From assembly GCA_958299035.1 (NCBI GenBank), contig CATQJL010000112.1, positions 58,573,823-58,637,822 on the forward strand: DNA of 64,000 nt, given 5' to 3'. Source of the stretch: Cylicocyclus nassatus (taxonomy: Eukaryota > Nematoda > Chromadorea > Rhabditida > Strongylidae). Below are positions 1 to 11,300 of the stretch, in pieces. The stretch's first letter is position 1; each line of letters opens with the position of its first letter. Under the pieces are notes generated by a model that had not been told where the DNA came from, did not search any database, and worked only from the letters and a program-made list of their open reading frames with translations. The position numbers and the translations under genes were made by a program.

Positions 1-611
1 GTGCATCATGCAACCCTAACGAAAAAATTTTTCACTGAAACTGTTTAGTTCCGATTTTCTTTGAATTGCTGCTCCTTGTAGGAACAATCTTCATAAACTT
101 GTTTGCAGCCTCGTGGTGAATCTCTAGGACTGATATGAATTGATTTTTTGCAATCTAAGAGAAAAGAATAATCAATGATGCATAAACACATTTCACTAAC
201 ATGGCCATATCTCAACATAACATAAGGTATTCTAAACATAATCGATCATCATCGTCTATATGTTTGAAAATTCAGAACATAAACAATCAATTTCTGCCTC
301 CATTCATTCACCAGTTGCTTAATTCCTTCCCTAGAATGAAGGGAATCGATCTCATTCCATATGCGACGTTATCACGCTCTGAATTTGAATTTCCGTTTTC
401 TATTGCGCCCGGAAGAAAGGCGAAACATTACACATTGCATTTTCGACGTTCCCACATCACATATCAATAACGATGGAACTTTTCAATCTTGGTGGGAAAA
501 GAAGGCCTTCATTCGTTACATTCTGTTTTCAAATTATTGATTGTCCTGACATGTTTTTCTTGCGATAATCATCTACTCGATGGTAGAAAATCAAATTTCT
601 TATTTTTTGGA
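1..611. other. AT-rich intergenic, no feature seen
   Basis: I see no gene, RNA or clear repeat here. The short open frames have no recognisable motif and no plausible splice pattern. Confidence 0.5.
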
Positions 612-845
612 GATTTCTGAGATTCGCTAAATTGTCTTCTTGAATCTCGTCCTTTCAATGCCTTCAAATTTCTCTGAAATTCGTTAAAATGTATTCTGAA
701 AAACTCGTCCTTTCAGTTTCTAGATACGATTTTCTTGATATTCATTAATATGTATCAAAAACTTGTCCATTTATTATGATACTTTCTCATAAAATTTCCT
801 GAGATTCGCTAACTTTTATTTTAAAAAACTCGATTCAGCACCTTC
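612..845. repeat. Diverged ~60-bp tandem repeat, four units
   Basis: Four successive units begin near 613, 669, 729 and 794. Each starts with a variant of TTTCTGAGATTCGCTAA and continues with a variant of AAAACTCGTCCTTTCA. Spacing is about 56-65 bases and the units are clearly diverged. The array does not code for anything. The interval from 846 to 1110 shows nothing further. Confidence 0.6.
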
Positions 846-1110
846 ACATAACTTTTCTTTCGTCGTATGTATAATGTCATAGATCGTTCCAAAGTGCGAA
901 ATTCCGGGTTCAAATGATTATAATTGCCGCCAATTTCGGTAACCAAACCCCTTTTCTAGATTATGTGATGCATAATTGATGCCCTGGTATAAATACCCAG
1001 ATCATTCTTCTTCGTATTTATTTTCTGGATTTTTCATGCAAAGGCGATCTTTCTTTATTCCATTGTCTCTCATGCTTTCACTCTTCCTAATCCATGATTT
1101 ATAAACAACA

Positions 1111-1140
1111 TTAGGTTGGTGCACAAGTGCTGCAACAAAA
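1111..1140 (+). mobile_element. Mariner-type terminal repeat end
   Basis: The sequence TTAGGTTGGTGCACAAGTGC has the form of a mariner terminal inverted repeat. Related ends occur at 13471, at 63764 and, inverted, at 4441-4446. The inverted end at 4446 is followed by TA and could be the distant partner of this one, giving a composite element into which the 1374 and 2876 elements were inserted. That pairing is inference. Confidence 0.4.
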
Positions 1141-1373
1141 TCTTTTGAATTTAAATTTTGCTTTGACTTCTAAAATCGTTCAAACTCATTATAAGAAAAA
1201 AATAATCTAATATTTTAATAATTATATCAAAAGGTTGACAAATCACTACGACAGGAGCTGACCAAATATACTCAAAAATGTTTTTTTTTCTGGATTTAGA
1301 AGGCTGAAACTGCTATATTGTCCTTCAAGATTTGTACAGTACCATCACTGCTGCGTTGGAATACTGTGATATA

Positions 1374-1930
1374 CAGGGTGTCCCAAAAATGTGAACACTG
1401 TTCAATCATTATTGACTTTCTTGCTTTGATGCCTTTCGGCGAACTTTAGGTACCTTCCTACATAGCGGGGTTCAACTAAGAATTACAGCATGGAGCGATT
1501 CATCCATCGTTCTTCTTTACTGTAGAATTTGGGTATAAACTTTAATAAAGGTTTTGAGCCATTGAGGGCCCTATTTTGCCTCGGAAAGCGAACCAGACAC
1601 AATGGAAGCTCTCAAACTAGGCTAATTGAAGTCATTGAAACCAAATATAAACTTTGCATTTTACCGTTATGTTTCCTTCATAACTTATGGCATGTATGTC
1701 GCAATAGCTGTCTTGGCAATGCTCCCTAAAATTTATTGCACCATTTATTAAGCTTTATAAACCCTTAAAAAGTTGGTAATGAAATCAGAGAGCGTAATAT
1801 TCCTGATACAACATTTAGAGTTTTTGAGACCTTTTTTGAGACAGAAAACCACAGCAACGCTGTAAGCCGGAAGTTCCTAAGATAATCCTACAGTAATGGA
1901 GAGTGATCGGTGGTTTGCTCCAAACAAATC
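1374..1930. mobile_element. Relic of TA-flanked CAGGGTGTCCC element
   Basis: The left end CAGGGTGTCCCAAAA follows a TA and matches the end of the intact element at 27523-28198. Internal blocks are shared too: GAATTACAGCATGGAGCGAT near the left, and CCTACAGTAATGGAGAG near 1888-1905. No matching right terminus is visible, so this copy looks truncated or eroded. It has no transposase frame. Confidence 0.55.
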
Positions 1931-2873
1931 TGAGTAACTGCTAAACAATCTAAAAGTGCTTTTGAACATTTCATAATTTTGAATTGAAGAGCTTCTTTTG
2001 GAGCCATCGGCAGTATAACCGCATGTCGCGTCGAGATCGCCGTACCGCGATAATCTTCTTTAAGTTGAATCCATCAAATTTTAATACAAATGATTGAAAT
2101 TAGTATTTTTTGAACTTGTTAAAACGCCTCTTAAATTTTCAAAAGTCTATTTTTACCTATATTTTTTTCGCTTCCAGCAGCGAGTTTTGGAAATTTCAAA
2201 GAGCCTTCGAATAGTTCGATGGATTGAAGTTGAAAGTTATGGCAGTGCGCCGATACCAACGCGGCAATGCGTTTATATCGCCCATGTTCCCGGAAAAGAT
2301 CCCTGCAAACGAGATTTTGAAACTTTTGAAAACACTTTTAAATTGTCCAGAAAGAGCTGATTCCAGAAAGTCAAGCTAGAATTCGATTGGTTGAAGTTCA
2401 TTCGAGGTGTCGCAAAGAGGCACTTCCGGCTTGCAGCGCGCTTATAAGGGATTTCAAGGCGGCAGTGATGGTAACGTAGTTTTGAGATTTGCTCCTTTGA
2501 TCTAATAAAGCTCGCGTTGATTGATTTCTACGATGCTCCTACGATTTGAAATTCTTAAACTATTCTTTTAAGTTGTCCCGAAAGCAAACCATATTTATAG
2601 ATAAATCAGACTGTTTTTGTTTTCCTAGGAGACGTGGGGTGTCATTCGATAGAGTAAAGCAAGCTCTACATAATGGTGATCAAAGATTCACCTAAGTCAT
2701 AATCTATAAAAAAAATGAGCCAAAAATCAAAATTCTTCAATCACTCTGTAAATCGCATCTCCTTCCAGAAAATTCCTAGGAACCTCCAACTAGGTCGTTA
2801 TACAGTAGACACATTCCAGTACCTGATCAATATTCAGTGAATTTTTTCTGGGCTCAAAATTGAGAAAATAATA
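1931..2873. other. Intergenic, nothing assignable
   Basis: AT-rich sequence with short open frames only. It may include eroded transposon sequence from the flanking mariner-type elements, but I cannot delimit any. Confidence 0.4.
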
Positions 2874-2875
2874 TA

Positions 2876-3894
2876 TTAGGTCGTTTCGAAAGTAATTTCG
2901 CTTTTTTCAAACGGGCGCCACATCTGATGGAACAAAGGTTTCTAAGAGATTCTGGCAGCATTCAATGCAGCATTTCATTCTCTTTCTAATGGTTATGAAA
3001 TTGTTGCAAAACAATCAATGAGCTTCCAGAAAATAACCAAAATCTGCGACCCATGCTTTTTGAGATAATCAAGTTTCACGATTTTTTAAAACTTTCATAT
3101 TAATCCTCAGAAGGAGTTCAAGTAATATTCGATAGAGTAAACCTTGTAGAATACAGTGCTACTTTATTCTCTTTCTCGTAGCTCGCCGTAATCTTTTAAA
3201 AGGATTTTTTAACAGAAACATTGGATTTTGGCAGGCCCACCTCAACCACAATCGCATCAAACATCATAATTTTTCGGAATTTGAGACTAACAAGATGGTA
3301 CTATGAGTTAGCATTAATTTTACAAAGCAAGTGAGGGTTTACGGGTTCAAAATATCAAATTTCGAGTTTTCCGGGTACAGCCTGGGGCTCGCTAAAAAAA
3401 TGAGTTATGATGATTTCTCCCCGGAAACTAAACGAATCGAAAACAAAAAAACACCCATTAGAAAGAGGAGTAAATGCTGCATCGAATAGTGCGCGAGCTG
3501 CTCTCCTTTTGATGTTCTACGAGGATTTAGCTGCCCAGGTATGGAAATCGGTAACGTCAGTTAAAAATCTGTCAAAAATGTATGACAAGCTATGGAAAGG
3601 AGAAAAAAGTAGTACTGTTCTATAAGGTTTACTCTATCGAATCGTTACTTGAGCTTCTTCGCAGGATTGATATGAAAGTAACAAAAAATCGTGAAACTTG
3701 ACCATCTCAAAAAGCATGGGTCGCAGATTTTGGTTATTTTCTGGAAGCTCATTGATTGTTTTGCAACAATTTCCTAACCATTAGAAAGAAAATGAAATGC
3801 TGCATCGAATGCTCTTAAGTTCTCTCAGGGACCTTTGTTCCATCAAATGTGGCGCCCGTTTGAAAAAAGCGAAATTACTTTTGAAACGACCTAA
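2876..3894. mobile_element. 1.02-kb fold-back mariner-type MITE, TA duplication
   Basis: TTAGGTCGTTTCGAAAGTAA at the left is mirrored by its complement ending at 3894, and TA lies on both outer sides (2874-2875 and 3895-3896). The arms are paired for roughly 250 bases: blocks such as CAATGAGCTTCCAGAAAATA near 3017 reappear inverted near 3740. The core between the arms has no transposase frame, so this is a non-autonomous fold-back element. A diverged relative lies at 5841-6805. The TIR form and the TA duplication both fit the Tc1/mariner superfamily. Confidence 0.85.
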
Positions 3895-4312
3895 TAGTTC
3901 GAAAATGCAAAAATGTCACTTTCTCCGGTTTTCTTATGTCAAACTAGGACTTCTCGATTACCAGGGCGCATATAGAGATAAGGTATTGAAACTATACTTA
4001 ATAAGGCTTGTAGTATACAATGACTTATGTGGGAGAGGCTAGGGGCGGAGTTTGCCACTTTTGGATGATTTTTGTTCCTCGCTTTCTGTGCTCGGAAAAA
4101 ATTGGGTAAATGCATAGACAAAGTTGGAGGTCTGTAGAATTCTTTGTCGCAGAAATGCAATTTTCAAATGACAAAATTCTTTTCGATTTTGGCTCCAAAC
4201 TTTACCTGGATCACAAGTTTGGTCTTTCTTTAGTGATCATTTTATACAGCTTGCCTCGCTCTATAGAATGGTATGCCAAGCCCATGAAAATAAAAATTTT
4301 CCCATTCAATTA

Positions 4313-4446
4313 GAAATAAGGTTGTTTGGGCAACCTAATATTCATCTTGTTGGTTTTGATCCAAATAAAGTGCACTAAAATATTACAGTATTATTTAGGT
4401 TTCTTCATAAATTTTCTGGTGCAAAATGCATGCATCATCAACCTAA
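4313..4446. mobile_element. Mariner-type terminal ends
   Basis: A short palindrome near 4319-4341 (AGGTTGTTTGGGCAACCT) ends in CAACCTAA followed by TA. A second end, CATCATCAACCTAA, finishes at 4446 and is also followed by TA. Both read as right-hand ends of the TTAGGTTG terminal-repeat family. Between 3897 and 4312 I see only spurious open frames. Confidence 0.4.
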
Positions 4447-4448
4447 TA

Positions 4449-5188
4449 TTCTGAATGGAAACAGTCTTGCTATAGACCCTCTAACTTCTCCTTCGACCAT
4501 TTTTTTCACTTTCCAATTCCACTCTCCATTTTCATCGCCTTCCATTAACGCTGCCAAACACAGCGCAGCACTTCGCAAGTCGTAAACAATGGCCATTCGT
4601 CAGCTTTTTTAATCAACTGGGGTGTGTTTTGTTCAACTTCGCTACTTTTTGTTATCAAATAACGACCGATTGCCTTAATTTGTTCTGCGCCAAGCAAAAC
4701 ATTGAAATGATTGACTTGATCTATTGAGCGAGTTTTTTAGTGATATAAATAAAAAAAACTGTCATAAATAGGATCTGAAAGCAATGAAAAGCTCAGTTTC
4801 GTTCACATGTATTTGCTTACGTACTTTTTTGCATTCCATGCTTTAATTTCTCATCGACAGAAGAACGAAATGAGCTGCGGTATAGTGGCAAGCAGCGCCT
4901 TATCAGAAAAGCGATTCAGGATTGTTGTTCTTGAAAGCGAAAAGGGCTAGTATGGTTTCGAAGCTAATAGGTCCATAAAAGCTTGTTTGGTACTCCAGCT
5001 GATCTAGATTAAGCAAGATCTCTCTCATTTTTCTTCTCTCCCTCCCTTTACCCCCCCCCCCCTGCACAGGCACTAAAAAGGTGGACCAACCAGATGCTAT
5101 AATAGTTACTAATGTACTCTATGCCTTTGCCTTCAATTTAAGGCATGCTAAGATGAAAGAATAGATAAATGAATAACTTATAAATAAA
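4449..5188. other. Intergenic with a poly-C run
   Basis: No gene seen. A run of about 12 C lies near 5050-5062. The end of the interval is rich in AATA/TAAA words next to the repeat at 5189. Confidence 0.4.
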
Positions 5189-5490
5189 CTAGCTGGCTTA
5201 CCCGGCTCCGCCGTATGTTCCGAATACAAAATTCCATTTCTTAACCGATCCGGACCAAACTTGGCACACATACACTTCGGGCCCCGGCGGGTGTCACAGT
5301 CCACTTTTCATTATCGATCGAGTAGCCTATGACACCCGCCGGGGCCCGTAGTGTATGTGTGCCAAGTTTGGTCCGGATCGGTTCAGAAATGAAATTTTCT
5401 ATTCGGAACATACGTACAGACAGACAGACAGACATACAGACATACAGACAGACAGACAGACAAACAGACATTCAGCTTTATATATAAGAT
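5189..5490. mobile_element. Hairpin repeat with GACA/CAGA microsatellite tail
   Basis: Starts near CTAGCTGGCTTACCCGGCTC. It contains a strong inverted repeat: GATCCGGACCAAACTTGGCA (about 5248-5267) and GGGCCCCGGCGGGTGTCA return inverted at about 5329-5385. An ACAGACAGACAG tail follows, and it ends TTATATATAAGAT. A much expanded relative is at 55236-56197. The AT-rich end plus microsatellite tail suggests a non-autonomous retroelement, but the class is uncertain. Confidence 0.65.
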
Positions 5491-5660
5491 TGACCGCAAT
5501 TTGTTAATAAATAAATTTATTTGCATCCATGTTGGCCGTAATAGGTGCTAGAGTAGTCTTTAAAATTGTCTGTAAAAGGTATTAGGTGATAGCTCTGCAA
5601 CATTTGATGTTAAATGTAAGCACAAATTCATTTCGGGAATCTATTTATCTATTTGTAGCC

Positions 5661-5831
5661 TTTGATTCAACTGGTTTGGCACCATTAGGGCGGAGTTTTG
5701 TGGTCTAATTGAGGCCGCTCGCTCCCGCGACGCACCTGCGTCTCTCTCGCGCGAGTGCTCTCTGATCATTACCTAGCCTTAATTAGGTCACGAAGCCCCG
5801 CCTTTGCCGATGCCAAGCCAGTTGAATCAAA
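5661..5831. mobile_element. 171-bp palindromic MITE (TTTGATTCAACTGG ends)
   Basis: Ends TTTGATTCAACTGGTTTGGC and GCCAAGCCAGTTGAATCAAA are near-perfect inverted copies. The inner arms pair as well: GGCGGAGTTTTGTGG and CTAATTGAGG against CCTTAATTAGG and CACGAAGCCCCGCC. A second copy lies at 26404-26574. No clear target duplication is visible, so the superfamily is left open. Confidence 0.8.
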
Positions 5832-5840
5832 TGGTATATA

Positions 5841-6805
5841 TTGGGTCATTCCGAAAATGATGTCGCTTTTTTCAAACGAACGCTTTCGATACAGCATTTC
5901 ATCCTCTTTCTAATAGCTGTAATTTCGTTGCAGAATATTCAATGAGCTCTCGAAACATTACCAAAGTCTGCGAATCATGCTTTTTGCCTTGGTCAAGTTC
6001 GGCTAATTTTCCAAATTTTTGTACCTATTTTTATAAGAAGACAAGTGACGTGTAGATAGAGCAAACTCCATATGACACAGAGTATTTTTTTCTTTTTCTT
6101 AGCTTGCTTCTTAGAGTTTCTGGAGTCAATTTTTCAATGCCATCAAATACCAAATTTGGTTAACTCAAACCTCACAGAACAGTAACCGGCAAGCAACTCG
6201 GGTATCATTCAACACAGCTTTTTCTTCTCTTTCTATCACTTGTTTTTTGTTTCCGAATCAAGTTTTCCGGGATAAAACATCATAAATCAGGTTTCCCAGG
6301 GCGCCCCAGGCTGTACCCGGAATTTTTGAAAGTTGCTAATCTGAAGCGGTGAGTGCTCATTTGGTTTGTAAAATTAGTGTCAAGCCATAACCCATCTTTG
6401 TAAGTTTCAAAATCCAAAGAATTGTGTCTGATCCATTTGTGACTGAGACGAGCCTGCTGAAATTGGTCACGTCAAAAAATCTATACAAAAATCATGACGA
6501 GCTCGCGAAAGTAGAAAAAAGTTGTGCTGTTTCCTGTAGGGTTTGCTCTATCCATCCATTATTTGGACTCCTTATGAGGGTTGTGAAAATTTAGAAAAAC
6601 TGTGAAACTGATGAATAGTTGACCTCCTCAAAAAGCGTTGGTCGCAGTTTTTGGTAATTCTTCAAGAGCTTATTGATTATTATGCAATGATTATTTAAGC
6701 ATTAGAAAGAGAATGAAATGCTGCATCAAATGCTTGAATCTCTTACACATCTTCTTCCTACAAGATGTAGCTACGTTTGAAAAACCGCACTACTTTCGGC
6801 ACAAT
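5841..6805. mobile_element. Diverged second copy of the 1-kb fold-back element
   Basis: The left end TTGGGTCATTCCGAAAATGA after TA, with CGCTTTTTTCAAACG inside, matches the arm of the 2876-3894 element. The right arm (CGTTTGAAAAACCGCACTAC, about 6774-6794) is its inverted partner. Blocks about AATGAGCTCTCGAAACATTACCAAA and the core word CCCCAGGCTGTACCCGGAA (inverted relative to the first copy) are shared. The right TA is not conserved. Older copy, no coding capacity. Confidence 0.7.
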
Positions 6806-8394
6806 TTGACATGGTTTTAGTGCCCTTAAAATTGATTACTTTAAACGTTTACTTTTGACATGCTTTTAATATTGGAAAACAGGGTCTTACTTGGAAGTGT
6901 TGTTGACCTACGCCCCATAAGTGCAACCTTCTGTCGCTCCTTCCCCTCCCAAAAAGTTAGGTGCTGACTGGTAGACAGTGAGATCTCCCCTCATTTGAAT
7001 GACAAGAAGGATGAGAGTCACATCATTGTGTCAAAGAAATCACATTATTAGCTTGAATACTGCGTAAGTATCTTGTCGATAATTCGCCTAAAATTTGCTC
7101 CTTTCCATTCTCTCTTCCCTCCCCCCCCCCCCGCCGGTCTTTCCTTCCCCTCCGCCCCTCTCCCATCCACGAGATCTGCGGAAGAAAATCTTACCATCTT
7201 TGAAAACGGCAGTTCATATCAGATACATATTTTTTTACTAATATTTGCAGAATTTTTGCAGTGTTTGTTTTTTAGTGATACTTTTAGAGTATCCGTAATT
7301 CGGTGGGGACTGGAAATTCCTCATCATTGTGCACCGTTTTGGAAAGAGGAAGTACGCATGCAGATAGCAAATGAATAATAAATTCTTTTCATGTGCAATC
7401 CTGATATTTTTGAAGGATGTTGCGCAAAAAAAAACAGACTAATGCCGATACATCCTAGTTGTCAATTATTGCAAAGTCCTCCACATCCCCCCCCCCCTTC
7501 CTCCCCAATTATGCTTACTACCGATGTTACACACTGTCTCAAAAGTTTGTTCTCTTCTGTTAAAAACTTCTTGCGTATCTTTGCCACTCATCTTACTAGA
7601 ATTTTCTTGTTACTAAATATTATACTTTGCACTTTCACTGAATGGCTGGTTCAACAGCAAACAAAGAAAGAAAAGGTTGACCTTTCTTTTCAAGAAAAGA
7701 AAAGACGGTAATCAAACTTGTCCCTAGCTAGAGTTTGGGAGCAACCTGCGCAAGAAAAAATTGCATTTCAGTTGTTTATACACACAGCTTATCATGCTGA
7801 AGGAGACATTTCGCTCCGACGCGTCTAATTCTTTCGTAGAATTTGCTTTGTGCGGCTTGACAAAGCACTAATTTGACACCTTTCACGTACCGAGAGCAAT
7901 CAGCAAATCGGGGGGGGGGAGGAGAGGGTTGCACACGAATTCAAGAGCCTAGACATTTTTTCGGAGACTCCAAAACCCCCGTCTCCCCCGTTGTCGACCG
8001 CGTACAAAGGGGTAAATTGTCAGGTGCGCTTGCTTTTTCTCGATTTTAGAGTTTGAAGCCTGTCTGTCATGATACTGGTTCAGAAGTATAGGCTTCAGTG
8101 TAAGATAATAGCTGGGTTGTAAACGCACGGAGAACTTTGCGAATTTTCTTCTATCACTTTGCCCTCGTAACTATCTATTTACACAGCATTCAAACTCTCA
8201 AGAATGCGTATTTCTACTCTTCTCATTGCTAGCATGAAGCTGCTTTGTTCTTTATGACAATTAAAAGAATGCACTTGCACTGAGCTATTATTAACTTATG
8301 AATCGTAAAAAGTCTTCTGAATACACTAACTGTGCATCTCACATTGCCTCTCCTCCTGAATTTTCAAAAAATTGGAATTTTACATCGCAGTTGT
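6806..8394. other. Intergenic with three C/G homopolymer runs
   Basis: No supported gene. Runs of C near 7121-7132 and 7490-7498 and a run of G near 7911-7919 interrupt AT-rich sequence. The 101- and 106-codon open frames at 7073-7711 cross the poly-C runs and look accidental. Confidence 0.4.
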
Positions 8395-8406
8395 ATCTAT
8401 TCGGAA

Positions 8407-9060
8407 GACGGTAGGTGTACGGTATAACAATGACATGGCTAGGATTCATCACTGTAGTATCTTTACTATCCTTTAAATAGTAAAGAATTGTATATATACA
8501 GAAATTTTTACACACTACAGCCTAATATTCTGACAGACCGTACACCTACCGTAATCCACTGAGGAATACTGTAGGTACAGGTAGAAAGACAGCCACATTG
8601 CAAGATGATACCATACTTATGCACCACGTTGTCCAAAATAGAAAGGCCATTTTTACACGTTTCAATGTAACTTCATCTGACCTATTACCGTATTTTCGCT
8701 GTCTACGGTAAGTGGACGGTAGGTATGTGGATGCTCTCCTTACCAAGAAGAATGGTAGAACATACAATACATAGCTGCATAGTGGGTGTTCTATCCATGT
8801 TCAGTGAAAGATTTAAAATTTTACCGAATTCATTATTCTGACATTCCAAAGAATCATAACCTATCAGGAGTATACAGTAGTACAGTAGATCTACTGTATA
8901 ACGATAGACCATCAGAACTAACTTATGGAGGTATGGTAGATGTTTCCACATTAAGGGAAAGAATCTACACAATGAGATTAATCTGAGCTGCATCAACGTA
9001 GTGTGTTGAGGTGTACGGTCGAAGTACGGTAGGTCAACAGCCATATTGCGGATCCAGCAC
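8407..9060. repeat. Cluster of ACGGTAGGT inverted motifs
   Basis: GACGGTAGGTGTACGGT at about 8408-8424 is mirrored by ACCGTACACCTACCGT at about 8538-8553, a hairpin with a loop of about 115 bases. More copies follow: TACGGTAAGTGGACGGTAGGT near 8704-8724 and GTGTACGGTCGAAGTACGGTAGGT near 9010-9033. The word CAGCCA/CACATTGC also recurs next to the copies. These look like arms of one or two degenerate palindromic elements. Confidence 0.55.
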
Positions 9061-9990
9061 AATAGTTGATGTTCTCCATATTAGAGGACTCTTCACAATT
9101 TCATAAAGATTATTCTTCTACATAGCGTGATGCAAAATTTGAAATCTAAAATTAAGACTTTTTGAAATCGCATTCCTGTCCTGGGATAATTCAAATCGGA
9201 TGTGAAAATTTTCTCGTTCTAATCTCAATTTGTCGTCTCACTTACTTAAGCTATTGATTTTCAGTAGGTGATAGTTCTAGAAAAAACTACTGACTAATTC
9301 AGTAGGTGAAACTTAGATTTTCCCCTAAGAAATGCAAAATTTCTCATAATTTCCCCTAATCGCTCTCCGAATTTAGCGCTTAATTCTGTTGCTTGTATGG
9401 AATGCTTTATGACAGGAATGAAAAGGTGTGGTGAATTGCTTTTGTCTATTTGGTGGAACGCTGCAATGTCGAACTCGTTCTCGCTTCTCACCCCATATTT
9501 TTGGAAGTGAATTTACTACAGTGACATGTCTAATTGATACCACACTTGACAAGACAAAGGAGGTAAAAAACATTGCTGAAGAGAGAAAATTTCCAAGTCG
9601 ATGCTTTTTCTGAGAGAAAAACGGATTTCGAGTTCAAGCACAATTTCTCACTATTTCCGGCAGGATAAGAGAAAGCGAGTTTCAATGCCAATCACGAATC
9701 AAAATAGCTTTTGATTGCTAGATTCTCACACAAGCAAGTTTTTGTCATAATCCGCTTTGAAAAGGAAAGCCAAAAGCGACTTTAGGGGTGTAATACAGAA
9801 GGATACTGTATTGTTCAGTGCAAATTAGAATCCTTGTTATTTTTAAACAATTCTAATAATTTGCGAAACATCAGGAAAAAAATTGGGTGTTATGTATTTC
9901 ATGTTAAGTCAAATCTAAAGAAAATATCAAGTTTGCATAAGTTCTTGCGCATATCTTTTTTGAAAAATCATAACTCTTGCTTTCTCAAAA
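9061..9990. other. Intergenic, nothing assignable
   Basis: Overlapping short open frames on both strands at 9294-9613 have no recognisable content. I see no repeat boundary. Confidence 0.4.
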
Positions 9991-10009
9991 GATTTGCACA
10001 TATTAAATT

Positions 10010-10915
10010 TGCTAGAGGACGCGTTTTTCTTTGTGATGGTCCCTTTCAATACCGGGAAGCTTTTGAAAAGGAAGCAGGAAAATAAAATCACTTCAACATC
10101 GGTCATTTTGTATATTGGTTGGTGGTTGGGATATAGTCAGAACTATAAGGCTTCGAATATTAAACTACAACCAAGGATATTGCCACGCGGATCTTGAGCG
10201 GTTGCACGAGTACACCTCAAACTTGGGTAACTAAACTTTATCTGGCAACAAAAATAGCAACAATAAACACGGTCAAATGGATAATAAAGTAAAATGAATA
10301 ACTGAGATCTAAGCTACAAAATACAATAAATTGAGAGAAGGCAAAACTAAAGAGCAAAGCGAATGGCGGAAGCAAGCTAAGTGCAGCGATACTTATATGC
10401 ACGACTCTGTTCTTCTAGCTGCAGCTGCGCACGACTTCACAGATGACGTCCAAAAAACAGTGCATCTGTGCCTTCTCCAGAAATATGCTACGCGATTATT
10501 AACATCTCGTATATTTTGACTTGAGCTGTTGAAATCTGAAACGTGTGACAAAATTCCGAGTAAGCAGTATAGTAAGTCTTCTGATCCATAGTTTTATGGT
10601 GCAGAGTTTGTGTTAAAAGAGCCCCATTGCAAAGAGTTGTGATTTTTGAATAAAAAATGCCAAAAAAACAAATTTGCTGTTTTGTATCGCTTACCCAAAC
10701 ATCATAACTCTTCACAGAGATGTTCTTTTGATACAGATTCTGCACAGATGGAAAGGTTGGATTAGAAGATTTACTATAGTGCTTGCTCAAAATTTTATCG
10801 CAAGCTTCAGATTTCTAGCAGCCTTAGCCAAAATGACCGAAGTTAAAGTGATTTTATTCTCCTGCAAAGCTATCCCTTATTAGGGAGCAGAGAAGGGGCT
10901 ACCACAAGGAAAAAG
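10010..10915. repeat. Imperfect inverted repeat, two centres
   Basis: On the minus strand near 10112 reads ATGACCGATGTTGAAGTGAT, and on the plus strand near 10834 reads ATGACCGAAGTTAAAGTGAT. The similarity continues for about 80-100 bases downstream on each strand. Inside, a second imperfect inverted pair joins about 10590-10640 and 10690-10750. This suggests a decayed fold-back element. The short frames starting at these ATGs are closed or unconserved. Confidence 0.45.
10216..10237 (-). ncRNA. SL1-like spliced-leader sequence (relic or variant)
   Basis: The minus strand reads AGTTTAGTTACCCAAGTTTG then AG. The standard nematode 22-nt SL1 leader differs at two positions (1 and 7) and is identical from position 8 to 22. 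The next bases are GT, exactly where the SL RNA donor site would be. I do not find an obvious Sm-binding site (AATTTTTGG type) in the next 80 bases. It may be a diverged SL RNA copy, a retrocopied trans-spliced transcript, or chance. Confidence 0.4.
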
Positions 10916-11021
10916 GTTTCTTCTATCTCGTTTAAACTTGTGCAGATTCACTGAGACAGCAGGAAATTATGATTTTTCGTAGATGATGCGCAAGAAGTTT
11001 TCCATCAACTTAATAAGGATA

Positions 11022-11300
11022 AAGGATAAAGGATTCGGCGTCTTCAATACCCTATGAGGGCATGCGCCGAACGCACATACTAACTTCATAGTCGAAGAGT
11101 CAATTGTATGCGTGCGAGCCTATTACAATCACTTGCGGGGGCCAGCCGTTTCCAAGTCAGTGCTTTTATCCTCCCAGATTACTCTGGTACTAATTTACCG
11201 TCCCTGGGGGGTAGAGGGCTTGGTTGGCCCAGGGGGGAGATCGTACCTGTGTCCGATCTTGTCATAGCGGCGTCTCATACCACTACGCCACTCGTCCCCT
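11022..11300 (-). mobile_element. tRNA-derived SINE with TTTATCC tail
   Basis: Read on the minus strand from about 11297, the head carries TGGCGTAGTGGTATGAG, which fits a polymerase III A box, and then CAGGTACGATC, a degenerate B box, about 45 bases later. A body follows, and the 3' end is a repeat of TTTATCC (plus strand GGATAAAGGATAAAGGAT at about 11020-11035). A tRNA-like head, an unrelated body and a short tandem 3' tail are the hallmarks of a SINE. Confidence 0.7.
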
